Source of the DNA: Rhodospirillales bacterium
GTDB lineage: Bacteria > Pseudomonadota > Alphaproteobacteria > SMXQ01
Length of the DNA stretch: 64,000 nucleotides
Reading direction: 5' to 3'
NCBI GenBank assembly: GCA_018666775.1
Contig: JABIXC010000016.1
Coordinates: 1-64,000, forward strand
Shown here: positions 18,969-28,420 of the stretch, in pieces
Position numbering within the stretch: position 1 is the stretch's first letter
Layout: every line of letters starts with the position of its first letter
Made by a program: the position numbers and the translations under genes
Notes under the pieces: model-generated
What the model saw: the letters and a program-made list of their open reading frames with translations, nothing else
Databases searched by the model: none
Told to the model about the DNA's origin: nothing

Positions 18969-19240
18969 CGCGGTCTTGCAGGCCTTTTTAGGTAATCTCA
19001 AACTCAAAACGACAATCACACCAGTGCGCGAAACTCGCGGGCTGGTGGGACCCCCCGGGGAAACCGGGGAGCTCGGGGTGGTAATTTTCCCTAAGCGGGC
19101 GGAATTTAGGCGTTATGTGCCCAAATTGTCAAGTTTTTGAGAGAGAAAGATGAATTTAGGGGGTGTCCACAGGCCCCAAAAGGGCTCAAACACCCGAAAG
19201 CGGTTGCAACTGGTGGCAAGTGCGCCATATAAGGCCGGTT

Positions 19241-20104
19241 ATGGAAGGTTTGCTATTCATAAAAATGCATGGGCTCGGCAATGATTTTGTCATCATTGAC
19301 GGACGCCGGATCAGCCACGACCAGCCGCTGGAAAGCCTGATCGATGGGGAAGCCTCTGCGCGCATTGCCGATCGCCATCGGGGCATTGGCTGTGATCAGT
19401 TGATTCTTTTGGCCGCACCTAAAAATTCTGATGCCCAGACCTTTATGCATATCCGCAATGCCGATGGCAGCGAATCATCTGCCTGTGGCAATGCCACCCG
19501 ATGTGTCGCCGCCCTGTTAATGGATGAAAACGGGGGCGATGAAGCCATCATCGAGACCAACGCAGGCATCTTGATCGCAGAAGGCGCCGACAATGGCGTG
19601 CGTGTGGACATGGGTGAGCCGGGGCTTGATTGGCGGGACATCCCGCTCGCCCAGGACGAAGACACCCTGCACCTGCCCCTTCAAGCTGGCAGCGTTTCCG
19701 ATCCGGCCGCATGCTCTATGGGCAACCCCCACGCCACCTTTTTTGTTGATGCTATCGATGCGCTGGACCTGAAAACGATTGGGCCGGTTTTAGAACATGA
19801 TCCAATTTTTCCCGAACGCGCCAATATCGGCTTTGCCGAAATTAAAAATAAAAATGAATTACGGCTGCGGGTTTGGGAACGCGGTGCTGGCCTGACACAA
19901 GCCTGTGGCACCGGGGCCTGTGGCACGGTTGTGAACGGCATCCGCCGGGGCCTGCTTGGACGCACGGTTATCTGTCACCTTGATGGCGGCACGTTGGAAA
20001 TTGAATGGCGCGAAGCCGATAATCACGTCCTGATGAGCGGTCCCGTGTCGGTCGCCTTCACCGGCATGGTTGCCCCCAGCCTGATCACGGGGAAAGGCCT
20101 GTGA
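19241..20104 (+). CDS. dapF: Diaminopimelate epimerase
   Basis: This enzyme interconverts LL- and meso-diaminopimelate for lysine and peptidoglycan synthesis, using a two-cysteine mechanism. Numbering from MEGLLFIKMHGLGNDF, the cysteines are C82 in SSACGNATRC and C222 in TQACGTGACG. The ATG at 19241 has AAGG six bases upstream and gives the usual N terminus; a GTG at 19163 would add 26 unconserved residues. The stop overlaps the mtaB start. Confidence 0.96.
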   Translation: MEGLLFIKMHGLGNDFVIIDGRRISHDQPLESLIDGEASARIADRHRGIGCDQLILLAAPKNSDAQTFMHIRNADGSESSACGNATRCVAALLMDENGGDEAIIETNAGILIAEGADNGVRVDMGEPGLDWRDIPLAQDEDTLHLPLQAGSVSDPAACSMGNPHATFFVDAIDALDLKTIGPVLEHDPIFPERANIGFAEIKNKNELRLRVWERGAGLTQACGTGACGTVVNGIRRGLLGRTVICHLDGGTLEIEWREADNHVLMSGPVSVAFTGMVAPSLITGKGL

Positions 20105-21363
20105 CAGGCGAAGCAGAAATCGTCTCGTTTGGGTGTCGCCTCAATACGTTTGAAGCGGAAGTCATGCGCGGCCACGCCAAAAGTGCCGGCCTTGAAAATG
20201 CAGTGATCATCAATACCTGTGCGGTCACAACAGAATCGGAACGCCAATCGCGCCAAGCCATTCGCAAGGCAAGGCGCGATCACCCCAACGCCACAGTGAT
20301 CGTCACCGGGTGCGCCGCCCAGATTAATCCTGATGGCTTTTCATCCATGGATGAAGTCGATCACGTCATTGGCAACAGCGAAAAGCTTACCCCGGAAAGC
20401 TTTGCCCGCATCAAAACCAAAACTGACACCCCCCGTGTTTTGGTTGCAGATATTATGACCGTTCGCGAAACCGCCGGTCATTTGGTCGAAGGCTTTGAAG
20501 GAAAGGCCCGGGCCTTTGTCGAAGTTCAACAAGGCTGTGATCACCGCTGCACCTTCTGCATCATTCCCTTTGGGCGCGGCAATTCACGCTCTGTGCCCAT
20601 CAAAGGCGTGTTGCAACAAACCCGGGCTTTGGTGGACAAGGGCTTCCAGGAAATCGTGCTGACCGGGGTTGATCTGACCGCTTATGGGGAAGATCTTCCC
20701 GAAAGTGCCCGCCTGGGCACCTTGGTCCGCACCCTTCTTGATCAGGTGCCAGACCTGCCCCGCCTTCGGCTTTCATCCATTGATGTCGCCGAAGTGGACG
20801 ACATCCTGTTTGATGTCATCACCACCGAGCCCCGTGTGATGGCGCAACTGCACTTAAGCCTCCAGGCAGGCGATGACATGATCTTGAAACGCATGAAGCG
20901 CCGCCACACCCGGGATCAAGCCATCGAATTTTGTAATGCCGTTCGTGCCATCCGGCCAGAAACCGTGTTTGGTGCCGATCTGATTGCTGGCTTTCCAACG
21001 GAAACAGACGCCATGTTTGAAAACAGCTTACGCTTGATTGAAGACGCAGGGCTGACATGGCTTCACGTTTTTCCATTTTCTGCGCGCCCTGATACACCGG
21101 CCGCCCAAATGCCTGCGATCAACGGCACCATCATCAAGGCCCGCGCCAAGGCCTTGCGGGAAGCGGGTGAAAAAGCGCGGGATTCATTTCTGAAATCGTG
21201 CACCGGGACCCAAGAATACGTCTTGATCGAACAACCGGGCATCGGGCGCACCGAACGCTTCGCCCGTGTTGCGCTGACCGGGACAGCACCGGTTGGCACG
21301 ATTGCAACTGCAGAAATTACCGGCCAAAAAGACGGCCAGCTTTTAGGCCGCCTATTGTCATGA
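20101..21363 (+). CDS. mtaB: tRNA t6A37 methylthiotransferase MtaB
   Basis: This radical-SAM enzyme adds a methylthio group to t6A at position 37 of tRNAs. The N-terminal UPF0004 domain has cysteines C12, C40 and C71 for one [4Fe-4S] cluster. The radical-SAM motif CDHRCTFC gives C146, C150 and C153. A TRAM-like region closes the protein. The start is a GTG that overlaps the dapF stop (GTGA), implying coupled translation. The length of 420 residues is normal for MtaB. Confidence 0.95.
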   Translation: MTGEAEIVSFGCRLNTFEAEVMRGHAKSAGLENAVIINTCAVTTESERQSRQAIRKARRDHPNATVIVTGCAAQINPDGFSSMDEVDHVIGNSEKLTPESFARIKTKTDTPRVLVADIMTVRETAGHLVEGFEGKARAFVEVQQGCDHRCTFCIIPFGRGNSRSVPIKGVLQQTRALVDKGFQEIVLTGVDLTAYGEDLPESARLGTLVRTLLDQVPDLPRLRLSSIDVAEVDDILFDVITTEPRVMAQLHLSLQAGDDMILKRMKRRHTRDQAIEFCNAVRAIRPETVFGADLIAGFPTETDAMFENSLRLIEDAGLTWLHVFPFSARPDTPAAQMPAINGTIIKARAKALREAGEKARDSFLKSCTGTQEYVLIEQPGIGRTERFARVALTGTAPVGTIATAEITGQKDGQLLGRLLS

Positions 21364-22295
21364 GCGGATGGCTGGGACGGCTTCGCAAAGGGCTAACGCA
21401 AACATCAAATGCACTTTCGGATGGCCTGATTTCGGTTTTTTCATCCCCGCGCATTGATCAAAAAACAATCGAGAATATTGAAGACCTGCTGATCACTGCC
21501 GACATCGGGCCGACAACATCGGCGCGTTTGGCCGCAACACTTTCAAATCAAAAATTTGAAAAAAATGGAGACCCTGAAACAACGGCAAAACAAGCGACAG
21601 AAGCACTGGCCGACGAAATCACCAACATTCTAGAGCCCGTCGCCAAGCCCCTTGTCATTGATACGGCTGCGCGCCCCCATGTTTTGTTAATCGTCGGGGT
21701 CAATGGCACCGGAAAGACCACCACCATTGGCAAGCTTGCCCATTATTTTGTCGATGAGGGGCATTCGGTCATGCTGGCAGCAGCAGATACCTTTCGTGCC
21801 GCCGCCGTGGAACAGCTTCGGGTCTGGTCCGAGCGTGCCGGGGCCCTGTTTTTTAATGATCCGGGCACCCGCGATCCTGCTGCCGTAGCATTTGGGGCCC
21901 TTGAAGCTGCAAAAAAGGAAGGTGTTGATATCTTGATTATCGACACCGCCGGGCGCCTTCACAATAAATCTGACCAAATGGCCGAATTGGAAAAGATTAC
22001 CCGGGTCATCAAAAAGCTGGATGATACCGCGCCCCATTCCACCGTATTGGTTCTTGATGCCACCACCGGCCAGAACGCACACATTCAGGCGGAAACCTTC
22101 CGCGATATCACCAAGGTTGATGGCTTGATTGTCACAAAGCTGGATGGCACAGCGCGCGGGGGGGTGTTGGTGGCACTGGCCGACCGGTTGGCCTTGCCCA
22201 TTCACGCCATTGGCGTTGGCGAAGGTCTGGAAGACCTAAGGCCTTTTGCAGCAAGGGATTTTGCGCGTTCCCTGCTTGGGCTTGACCTGTCTTAA
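21360..22295 (+). CDS. ftsY: Signal recognition particle receptor FtsY
   Basis: This is the SRP receptor GTPase at the membrane. The G domain shows LLIVGVNGTGKTTTIGKLA, DTFRAAAVEQL, DTAGRLHNKSDQM and TKLDGTARGG. I chose MSGWLGRLRKGL at 21360, overlapping the mtaB stop by four bases (ATGA); upstream codons in this frame lie inside mtaB. At 311 residues it lacks the long acidic A domain of E. coli FtsY, which is usual in alphaproteobacteria. It lies near ffh, its partner, on the opposite strand. Confidence 0.97.
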   Translation: MSGWLGRLRKGLTQTSNALSDGLISVFSSPRIDQKTIENIEDLLITADIGPTTSARLAATLSNQKFEKNGDPETTAKQATEALADEITNILEPVAKPLVIDTAARPHVLLIVGVNGTGKTTTIGKLAHYFVDEGHSVMLAAADTFRAAAVEQLRVWSERAGALFFNDPGTRDPAAVAFGALEAAKKEGVDILIIDTAGRLHNKSDQMAELEKITRVIKKLDDTAPHSTVLVLDATTGQNAHIQAETFRDITKVDGLIVTKLDGTARGGVLVALADRLALPIHAIGVGEGLEDLRPFAARDFARSLLGLDLS

Positions 22296-22315
22296 AAACG
22301 GACGCGTCTTAAAAA

Positions 22316-22570
22316 TTACACAACCAGATTAATAATACTGCCCCGGGGCAAATTTCCGGAAGGCGCTTCTGTTGGCAATGAAACCGGGGCCTGGGGCAAC
22401 GGATTGCCGCGTGCCGCCAGTGCTTTCGCCGCAGCGGCCATGGCACCATTTTGATGCACACCGGAAACCGGCGCATTGGGCGTTACCGGCGCGATGGGCC
22501 GGGCAGCAGGTGCCTGAACCTGGGCAACGGAAAGGGCATTAAGAAGGGCATTCGAGGGAGGTATCTGCAT
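22316..22570 (-). CDS. Small Ala/Pro-rich protein of unknown function
   Basis: I do not recognise this 84-residue protein. It is rich in Ala, Pro and Val in its first two thirds, suggesting low structure, and ends with a more ordered segment PRGSIINLVV. No signal peptide or helix of membrane length is seen. The start MQIPPSNALL at 22570 has AGGA eight bases upstream; an earlier start at 22618 is possible. It is divergent from the DUF2336 gene, and the CtrA-type site at 22722 lies between them. Confidence 0.5.
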   Translation of the reverse strand: MQIPPSNALLNALSVAQVQAPAARPIAPVTPNAPVSGVHQNGAMAAAAKALAARGNPLPQAPVSLPTEAPSGNLPRGSIINLVV

Positions 22571-22939
22571 GGAAATCCTTACTAAACCACTGTTTTCGCC
22601 GTATCGCAGTGAACCCATGATCTATCCGACCATCGTGTCCACCTGTTCGCAACTACCTGTATTCCACGCGAACCCATACCTGATTTCCACGCGACGATGG
22701 CTTGACCCTAAAAGACCCCGTTTAAAATTTAATTAAAATGCAGCCTTTTCCACCCTCTTTCAAAAACGCCTTCCAAAAGCATCTTTTGTTTACGATTGCT
22801 TAAATATAAATCACTGAAAATAGGGGGATAATTAGAAATTTAGGTGGCTCGTTCCAAACCGGAGCACGAGGGGGCCACATACTTGGGGAATGGGGAATGA
22901 CCATGTTCAATTGGCAATCCTCCAAAACAGTAAAATATT
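22571..22939. other. 369-base intergenic region with CtrA-type site
   Basis: This region separates the small unknown gene from the DUF2336 gene and holds no gene that I can support. It is AT-rich in its middle (22720-22840) and contains TTAA-N7-TTAA. Promoters for both divergent genes are expected here. No clear ribosome site precedes the DUF2336 ATG. Confidence 0.5.
22722..22736. promoter_or_regulatory. CtrA-type full site TTAA-N7-TTAA
   Basis: The two TTAA half-sites are separated by exactly seven bases, the full CtrA consensus known from Caulobacter. In Rhodospirillales CtrA mainly controls motility and related functions. The site is symmetric and could serve either divergent gene. A chance match in AT-rich DNA is possible. 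Confidence 0.45.
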
Positions 22940-24151
22940 ATGACTGACGAAATCGCTGCAAAAGAAGAATTCAATGCGTTGATGGAAATGGCGCGGGACA
23001 AAAGCGCCAAGGGCAGATCAAACCTGGTCGATGCTGTCGGGGATTTGTTTGGCAACAATGGCAATGTCCTGAGCGACCGGGAACGGGCGCTGATGACCGA
23101 CATCTTGCGCCAAATTATCCATGATGTGGAAATGTCCGTGCGCCGCGCCTTGGCCGAAAAAATATCCAAAATGGATAACCCGCCCCATGACCTGGCGATC
23201 ACCCTTGCCAATGATGACATCGAAGTCGCCCACCCCATTTTGATCGGCAGCGAGATTCTTCATGATATCGATTTGGTTGAGGTGATCCGACACCGGACAA
23301 TGCAACACCAGATGGCCATTGCTATGCGTCGTGCCCTGAGCGAAAGCGTGACCGATGCCCTGGTAGAAACCGGCAACCAGGATGTCATAAAGACGATGCT
23401 GGAAAATCCAAGTGCCGCTATTTCCAAAACCACCATGGAATACCTGGTGGAACAATCCAAACGGGTTGATACCTATCAGAATCCGCTTTTGCGCAGGCCC
23501 GATATTGATCCCGAAATTGTCAAACGCATGTATTGGTGGGTGTCAGCCGCACTGCGCAAACACATCGTTGAACATTTTGAAATTGATGAAATAGAGCTTG
23601 ATGCGACCCTTGAAGACACCGTCAAGAATGTCATGGAAAAAGACAGCCGTAGCGGAATGGAAACGGGCAAAACAAAGCCCATGGAACTGGCTGAAAAACT
23701 TGCCGATCAGGGTGAGTTGAATTCTGAACTTCTGGTCAAGGTTCTACGCCAGGGTGAAATTCCCCTGTTCGAAGCCTTGTTCGCCCGCCTGTCGGATCTA
23801 AGTCCCAGACTGCTGCGCCGAATTTTGTTTGAACCAGGCGGTGAAGCCCTGACTGTCGTGTGCAGGGGGGTTAACATTATAAAAAGTGATTTTGCCTCCA
23901 TCTTCATGCTGACCCGAAAGGCACACAGCAGTGACCAGTCCATAAACCCCAAGGAATTAAATCGCGTTCTTGAGCTATTTGACAGAATCAAAATGGAAAC
24001 AGCCCAAGCGATGCTGCAACGCTGGCAACGAGATTCCAATTATCTGAATGCCATGCGTGTCCTCGATAAATACACCGATCCTGAGAATTCTGAAAACGAG
24101 CGCCGGAGTGACAATGGCTCTCGGCGGGAATTCGATGATGGGGCATCGTGA
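22940..24151 (+). CDS. DUF2336 domain protein
   Basis: This 403-residue cytoplasmic protein has the DUF2336 pattern: an alpha-helical, HEAT-like array beginning with RSNLVDAVGDLF and running through blocks such as SVRRALAEKISKMDNPP and LAITLANDDIEVAHPIL. The family is common in Rhodospirillales and related alphaproteobacteria and has no settled function. The tail (after about residue 380) is polar and low in structure. It ends three bases before the histidine kinase start, so the two probably form an operon and a signalling pair; that pairing is inference. Confidence 0.8.
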   Translation: MTDEIAAKEEFNALMEMARDKSAKGRSNLVDAVGDLFGNNGNVLSDRERALMTDILRQIIHDVEMSVRRALAEKISKMDNPPHDLAITLANDDIEVAHPILIGSEILHDIDLVEVIRHRTMQHQMAIAMRRALSESVTDALVETGNQDVIKTMLENPSAAISKTTMEYLVEQSKRVDTYQNPLLRRPDIDPEIVKRMYWWVSAALRKHIVEHFEIDEIELDATLEDTVKNVMEKDSRSGMETGKTKPMELAEKLADQGELNSELLVKVLRQGEIPLFEALFARLSDLSPRLLRRILFEPGGEALTVVCRGVNIIKSDFASIFMLTRKAHSSDQSINPKELNRVLELFDRIKMETAQAMLQRWQRDSNYLNAMRVLDKYTDPENSENERRSDNGSRREFDDGAS

Positions 24152-24154
24152 GAA

Positions 24155-26122
24155 ATGTCGGGTCGTCTGCATAAGATTTTAAAGGATCAGACAACCGCTT
24201 CTGATCTGGAAACGGTGCAAACAGACGGAACAACAAATCCGCCCAATCTTTCAGCCGCAGCAACAACCGCAAGTGCGCCCCCATTTTATACTGCCGATCT
24301 TTGTGGCAATTTTATTTCCGTAAATGCAGCATACCGAAGGCTTGCCGCAAGCATGGTCAATGCCATGCCCGTTGACCACCAGGCAGGCAATGACACAATG
24401 CCAGAGCCTGTATTTCCCCTAGATGAGGTGATCGCCAATGTCATCGCTATGGCTGCAGGCACCACCCGGACTGAAAACCTGGAAACCACCGATGGCTTGC
24501 GCTCTTTCAGCTCCAATCATTTCCCAATTCACAATGACAGCGGATTGATTGTCGCGGTCGGGGGCATGTACACGGATGTTTCGGATAAAGACACCCAAGG
24601 TCTGGCGCAACTGGTTGCCCAGGACCGGTTTGACGACATTGCCCGTCTGGTCACAGACCTGATATGGGAAACCGATACAGACTTCAATCTGGTTTATGTC
24701 TCTTCCCGGGTTAACGAGGTCCTTGAAATTCATCCCCGTGAAATTATGGGGAAAAATATGTTTGATATTGGGACGTTCAAGCCCCGTGATGGCGAGCGCA
24801 ATCAACCCTTGCTCACGCGCGAAACACGTTCCCCCTTTCGCGATATCAACTTCCTGATCACCCTTGCGGATGGCCGCACCCGAAAGCTGTTTCTTTCCGG
24901 CCTGCCCATGTTTTCAGATACCGGGGCTTTCAAGGGCTTTCGGGGGACCGCAACTGAAATTTCCGATGAAACTGCAGCGCGCAGGAATGCATCCATTTCA
25001 CGCGACCGGCTTACGGCCGCAATTGAAAATATTTCAGAAGGGTTTGCACTCTTTGATGCCGAAGACAGGCTGATCCTTTTTAACAACAGGTTCAAAGAAT
25101 ACCTGGCAGGCATTGCCCGTTTTCTTGTTCCGGGCGCTGCCTTTTCCGGAGTTTTAGAAGCCGCTGTCAATTCCGGCTTTGTTACCGGTCCTGAGAACGC
25201 CCTTTTAGAATGGAATGTTTTGCACACCGAAGCCACGGAACAGATTGCGGCAAATATAGAGCTTCATTTAGCCAGCGGGCGGTGGATCAGGATCAGTGAC
25301 CGAAGCACCGAAGACGGAGGCGTTGTCACCATTGTTTCCGATGTCACGGATATGAAAAATCGTGAAGAAGCCCTGCGATCATCCAAAGAACTGGCGGAAC
25401 AGGGCAGCCGGTCAAAAAGTGAATTTCTTGCCAATATGAGCCACGAATTGCGCACCCCGCTCAATGCCATTATTGGCTTCACCGAAGTGATGCGCGACCA
25501 GGCCCTTGGCCCCATCGGCAACGAACGCTATCAGGAATATATTCACGACATTCTGGATTCCGGGCGGCACCTTCTTGGCGTCATTAATGACATTCTGGAC
25601 GTTTCAAAAGCCGATGCCGGAAAGCTGGAACTCCACGAGGAAAAAGTCAGCCTGAAACGTGAAGCCGATGCCACCATCCGTTTGTTTTGTGATCAAGCCG
25701 AAGCAGCCGAGGTTGCGATTTCATCAAATTTACCAAATGACCTGCCACCCTTTTATTCTGATCAGCGCAAAATCCGCCAAATCTTTCTAAACCTTGTTTC
25801 CAACGCCGTAAAATTTACCCCCGCTGGCGGCACGGTACGCATTGACGGCGGCCTGAACAAAGAGGGCGGGGTTACCATTCAGATCATTGATACCGGGATC
25901 GGTATAAAAAAAGAAGACATCCCCGCAGCCCTTAGCGCGTTTGGCCAGGTCGATAGCAGTCTGGCGCGCCGCTTTGACGGCACCGGGCTGGGCCTGCCGC
26001 TGACAGTCGCCCTGATCAAACTTCATGATGGTGATTTAAAGCTGGAAAGCACGCCCGGTGAGGGCACCTGTATTTCCATCGCGTTTCCTGCCAACCGCGT
26101 CCTTAGCGGACCCCGCGCTTAA
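24155..26122 (+). CDS. Cytoplasmic PAS-domain sensor histidine kinase
   Basis: This is a sensor kinase without visible transmembrane helices. Three PAS-like segments lie at about residues 40-145, 155-270 and 285-400 (the second with [16 protein letters not shown]). A HisKA domain follows with phospho-acceptor H430 in [10 protein letters not shown]. The HATPase domain has the N box [17 protein letters not shown] and GTGLGLPL. There is no receiver domain, and no response regulator gene is adjacent. It resembles the PleC/DivJ-like kinases of alphaproteobacteria in its HisKA sequence, but assignment to one is not possible by eye. Confidence 0.92.
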   Translation: MSGRLHKILKDQTTASDLETVQTDGTTNPPNLSAAATTASAPPFYTADLCGNFISVNAAYRRLAASMVNAMPVDHQAGNDTMPEPVFPLDEVIANVIAMAAGTTRTENLETTDGLRSFSSNHFPIHNDSGLIVAVGGMYTDVSDKDTQGLAQLVAQDRFDDIARLVTDLIWETDTDFNLVYVSSRVNEVLEIHPREIMGKNMFDIGTFKPRDGERNQPLLTRETRSPFRDINFLITLADGRTRKLFLSGLPMFSDTGAFKGFRGTATEISDETAARRNASISRDRLTAAIENISEGFALFDAEDRLILFNNRFKEYLAGIARFLVPGAAFSGVLEAAVNSGFVTGPENALLEWNVLHTEATEQIAANIELHLASGRWIRISDRSTEDGGVVTIVSDVTDMKNREEALRSSKELAEQGSRSKSEFLANMSHELRTPLNAIIGFTEVMRDQALGPIGNERYQEYIHDILDSGRHLLGVINDILDVSKADAGKLELHEEKVSLKREADATIRLFCDQAEAAEVAISSNLPNDLPPFYSDQRKIRQIFLNLVSNAVKFTPAGGTVRIDGGLNKEGGVTIQIIDTGIGIKKEDIPAALSAFGQVDSSLARRFDGTGLGLPLTVALIKLHDGDLKLESTPGEGTCISIAFPANRVLSGPRA

Positions 26123-27336
26123 CCCTTCGCAGCGTCTACCAGCGCGCGGACACCGGGCAGTTCCTTGCCCTCAAGCCATTCCAGAAATGCCCCGCCTGCG
26201 GTTGATACGTAAGAAAAATCATCCCCGGCGCCCGCCTTGGCCAGGGCCGCCACTGTGTCGCCACCGCCAGCCACAGACAGCAAGTCTCCCGATTGGGTCA
26301 GCGCGGCAACATGACGGGCAACCGATGTCGTCCCAGTATCAAAGGGTGAAAATTCAAATGCCCCAAGCGGGCCGTTCCAGACCACGGTTTTGCACGATCC
26401 CAGCGCATCACACAGGAATTTTGCAGTTAAAGCCCCAACATCAAGGATCATCGCATCCTTTGGAACGTCGTTGATACCAACGGTTTTGGCACTTGCACCA
26501 TCTTTAAGGCCCGATGCTATCACCACATCAATGGGCAAAAGTATTTCACACCCGGCATCTTCTGCGCGGGCCAGAATGGCGCACGCGGTATCGACCATGT
26601 CGCGTTCACAAAGGGATGCGCCAACATTGATGCCCTTTGCAAACATAAATGTGTTGGCCATGCCGCCGCCAATCACCAGTTTATCCACCCGGGTCGAAAG
26701 ATTGCCAAGCAGGTCCAGTTTGCTGGAAACTTTGGACCCACCAATGATGGCCGCAACCGGGTGTTCAGGCGTTTCCAGCGCATTGCGCAGGGCTTCCAGT
26801 TCCGCCTGCATCAGACGTCCGGCAAACGATGGCAGGTGATGGGTCAGGCCTTCGATGGACCCATGGGCCCGATGTGCCGCAGAAAAGGCATCATTCACAT
26901 AGAGATCGCCCAGTTCCGCCAAGGCACTTGAAAATGCCGCATCATTGGCTTCTTCGCCGCTGTGAAAGCGCAAATTTTCCAACAATGCCACCCCGCTGGA
27001 GGAAAGGTTTTCCACCACGTTAGCAGCATCAGAACCAATACAGTCCTTGGCAAAGGCAACATCACGGCCCAGCACTTCTGCCAAGGGTTTCGCCAAAGAT
27101 GCCAGCGACATTTCAGGCACAACCTTGCCGCCCGGGCGATCAAAATGGGACAGCACCACAACCTTGGCGCCCTTATCGGAAAGTTCCCGTAACGTCGGGG
27201 CCACCCGTTCAATCCGGGTCATGTCAGACACACGCCCATCCATGACCGGCACGTTCAGGTCCACGCGCACCAAAACGCGTTTGCCCGAAACGTCGCAATC
27301 ATCCAGCGTTTTAAAGACGGTGCCGTCGTGATCCAT
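26119..27336 (-). CDS. pgk: Phosphoglycerate kinase
   Basis: This glycolytic and gluconeogenic enzyme transfers phosphate between 1,3-bisphosphoglycerate and ADP. The N terminus has [14 protein letters not shown], and the nucleotide domain has [14 protein letters not shown] and [12 protein letters not shown]. The length of 405 residues is normal. Its stop overlaps the end of the convergent kinase gene by four bases, so transcription must end inside or read through antisense. It is the last gene of tkt-gap-pgk, 15 bases after gap. Confidence 0.97.
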   Translation of the reverse strand: MDHDGTVFKTLDDCDVSGKRVLVRVDLNVPVMDGRVSDMTRIERVAPTLRELSDKGAKVVVLSHFDRPGGKVVPEMSLASLAKPLAEVLGRDVAFAKDCIGSDAANVVENLSSSGVALLENLRFHSGEEANDAAFSSALAELGDLYVNDAFSAAHRAHGSIEGLTHHLPSFAGRLMQAELEALRNALETPEHPVAAIIGGSKVSSKLDLLGNLSTRVDKLVIGGGMANTFMFAKGINVGASLCERDMVDTACAILARAEDAGCEILLPIDVVIASGLKDGASAKTVGINDVPKDAMILDVGALTAKFLCDALGSCKTVVWNGPLGAFEFSPFDTGTTSVARHVAALTQSGDLLSVAGGGDTVAALAKAGAGDDFSYVSTAGGAFLEWLEGKELPGVRALVDAAKG

Positions 27337-27351
27337 GGGTTTACCTGTTGG

Positions 27352-28356
27352 CTACAGCTTGCCGACCATAGCTGCAACATCCACCATCCGATTGGAAAAG
27401 CCCCATTCATTGTCATACCAAGACAGGATGCGGACAAAGCGCCCATCAATCACCTGGGTTTCCGACAAATCAAAGATGGAACTGGATGGGTTGTGATTGA
27501 AATCACCGGACACCACTGGATCGGACGTATAAGAAAGCACCCCCTTCAAGGGACCATCGGCTGCTTTGATGATGGCCTTGTTGACCGCTTCAACCGTGGT
27601 TGGCTTTTTCGGTACAAAGGTCAGATCGACCATGGAGACATTGATGGTGGGCACGCGAACGGCCGTGCCATCAATTTTGCCGACGAGTTCTGGCAACACC
27701 AAACCCACGGCCTTTGCCGCACCGGTTGAGGTTGGGATCATGTTCTGGGCCGCTGCCCGGGAACGCCGCAAATCCTTGTGCAGGGTATCTTGCAGACTTT
27801 GATCTCCGGTATAGGAATGAACCGTGGTCATGAAACCCCGGGTGATCCCACAGGATTTCTGCATCACATAAGCCACAGGGGCCAGGCAATTGGTGGTGCA
27901 CGATGCATTGGAAATGATGCGGTGGCTTTTGCGCAGTTTCTTGTGATTGACACCGTTTACAACCGTGATGTCTTCGCCACTGGCGGGCGCTGAGATCAGA
28001 ACGCGTTTGGCGCCCGCTTCAAGATGTTTCGATGCCCCGTCACGGGATGTGAAAATGCCTGTGCATTCCAGTGCAACATCAACGCCCATTTTTGCCCAAG
28101 GCAAATTGGCAGGATCACGTTCGGCTAAAACCCGAACCGCACCGCGACCAAAATTGATGCCGGTTTTGGTGGCTCGCACCGTGCCGGGGAATCGCCCGTG
28201 AACTGAATCATGCTGCAATAGATAGGCATTGGCCTCAATCGATCCAAGATCGTTGATAGCAACCACTTCGATATCCTTGCGGTTTTGCTCATGGATGGCC
28301 CGAAGGACAAGACGCCCGATACGTCCAAAACCGTTGATCGCTACCCTGATCGCCAT
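27352..28356 (-). CDS. gap: Glyceraldehyde-3-phosphate dehydrogenase
   Basis: This enzyme interconverts glyceraldehyde 3-phosphate and 1,3-bisphosphoglycerate. It begins with the Rossmann motif INGFGRIGRL. The catalytic cysteine is C153 in SNASCTTNCLAP. The INDLG segment at residues 35-39 fits an NAD-preferring type, though cofactor choice is not certain. A CAGGAGA ribosome site precedes the ATG. The gene follows tkt after a 58-base spacer containing three short repeats. Confidence 0.97.
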   Translation of the reverse strand: MAIRVAINGFGRIGRLVLRAIHEQNRKDIEVVAINDLGSIEANAYLLQHDSVHGRFPGTVRATKTGINFGRGAVRVLAERDPANLPWAKMGVDVALECTGIFTSRDGASKHLEAGAKRVLISAPASGEDITVVNGVNHKKLRKSHRIISNASCTTNCLAPVAYVMQKSCGITRGFMTTVHSYTGDQSLQDTLHKDLRRSRAAAQNMIPTSTGAAKAVGLVLPELVGKIDGTAVRVPTINVSMVDLTFVPKKPTTVEAVNKAIIKAADGPLKGVLSYTSDPVVSGDFNHNPSSSIFDLSETQVIDGRFVRILSWYDNEWGFSNRMVDVAAMVGKL

Positions 28357-28377
28357 AATATTCTCCTGTTATTGCCA

Positions 28378-28420
28378 GTGTAAATTGGCTGTGTGTAAAT
28401 TAGCTGAGTGTGAATTATCC
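28378..28420. repeat. Three 15-base direct repeats between tkt and gap
   Basis: Copies at 28378, 28393 and 28408 share the pattern GTGTAAATTNGCT with exact 15-base spacing; the third is degenerate and covers the tkt stop codon. They lie in the leader of gap. They may be a slippage product or a protein-binding array. Confidence 0.55.
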
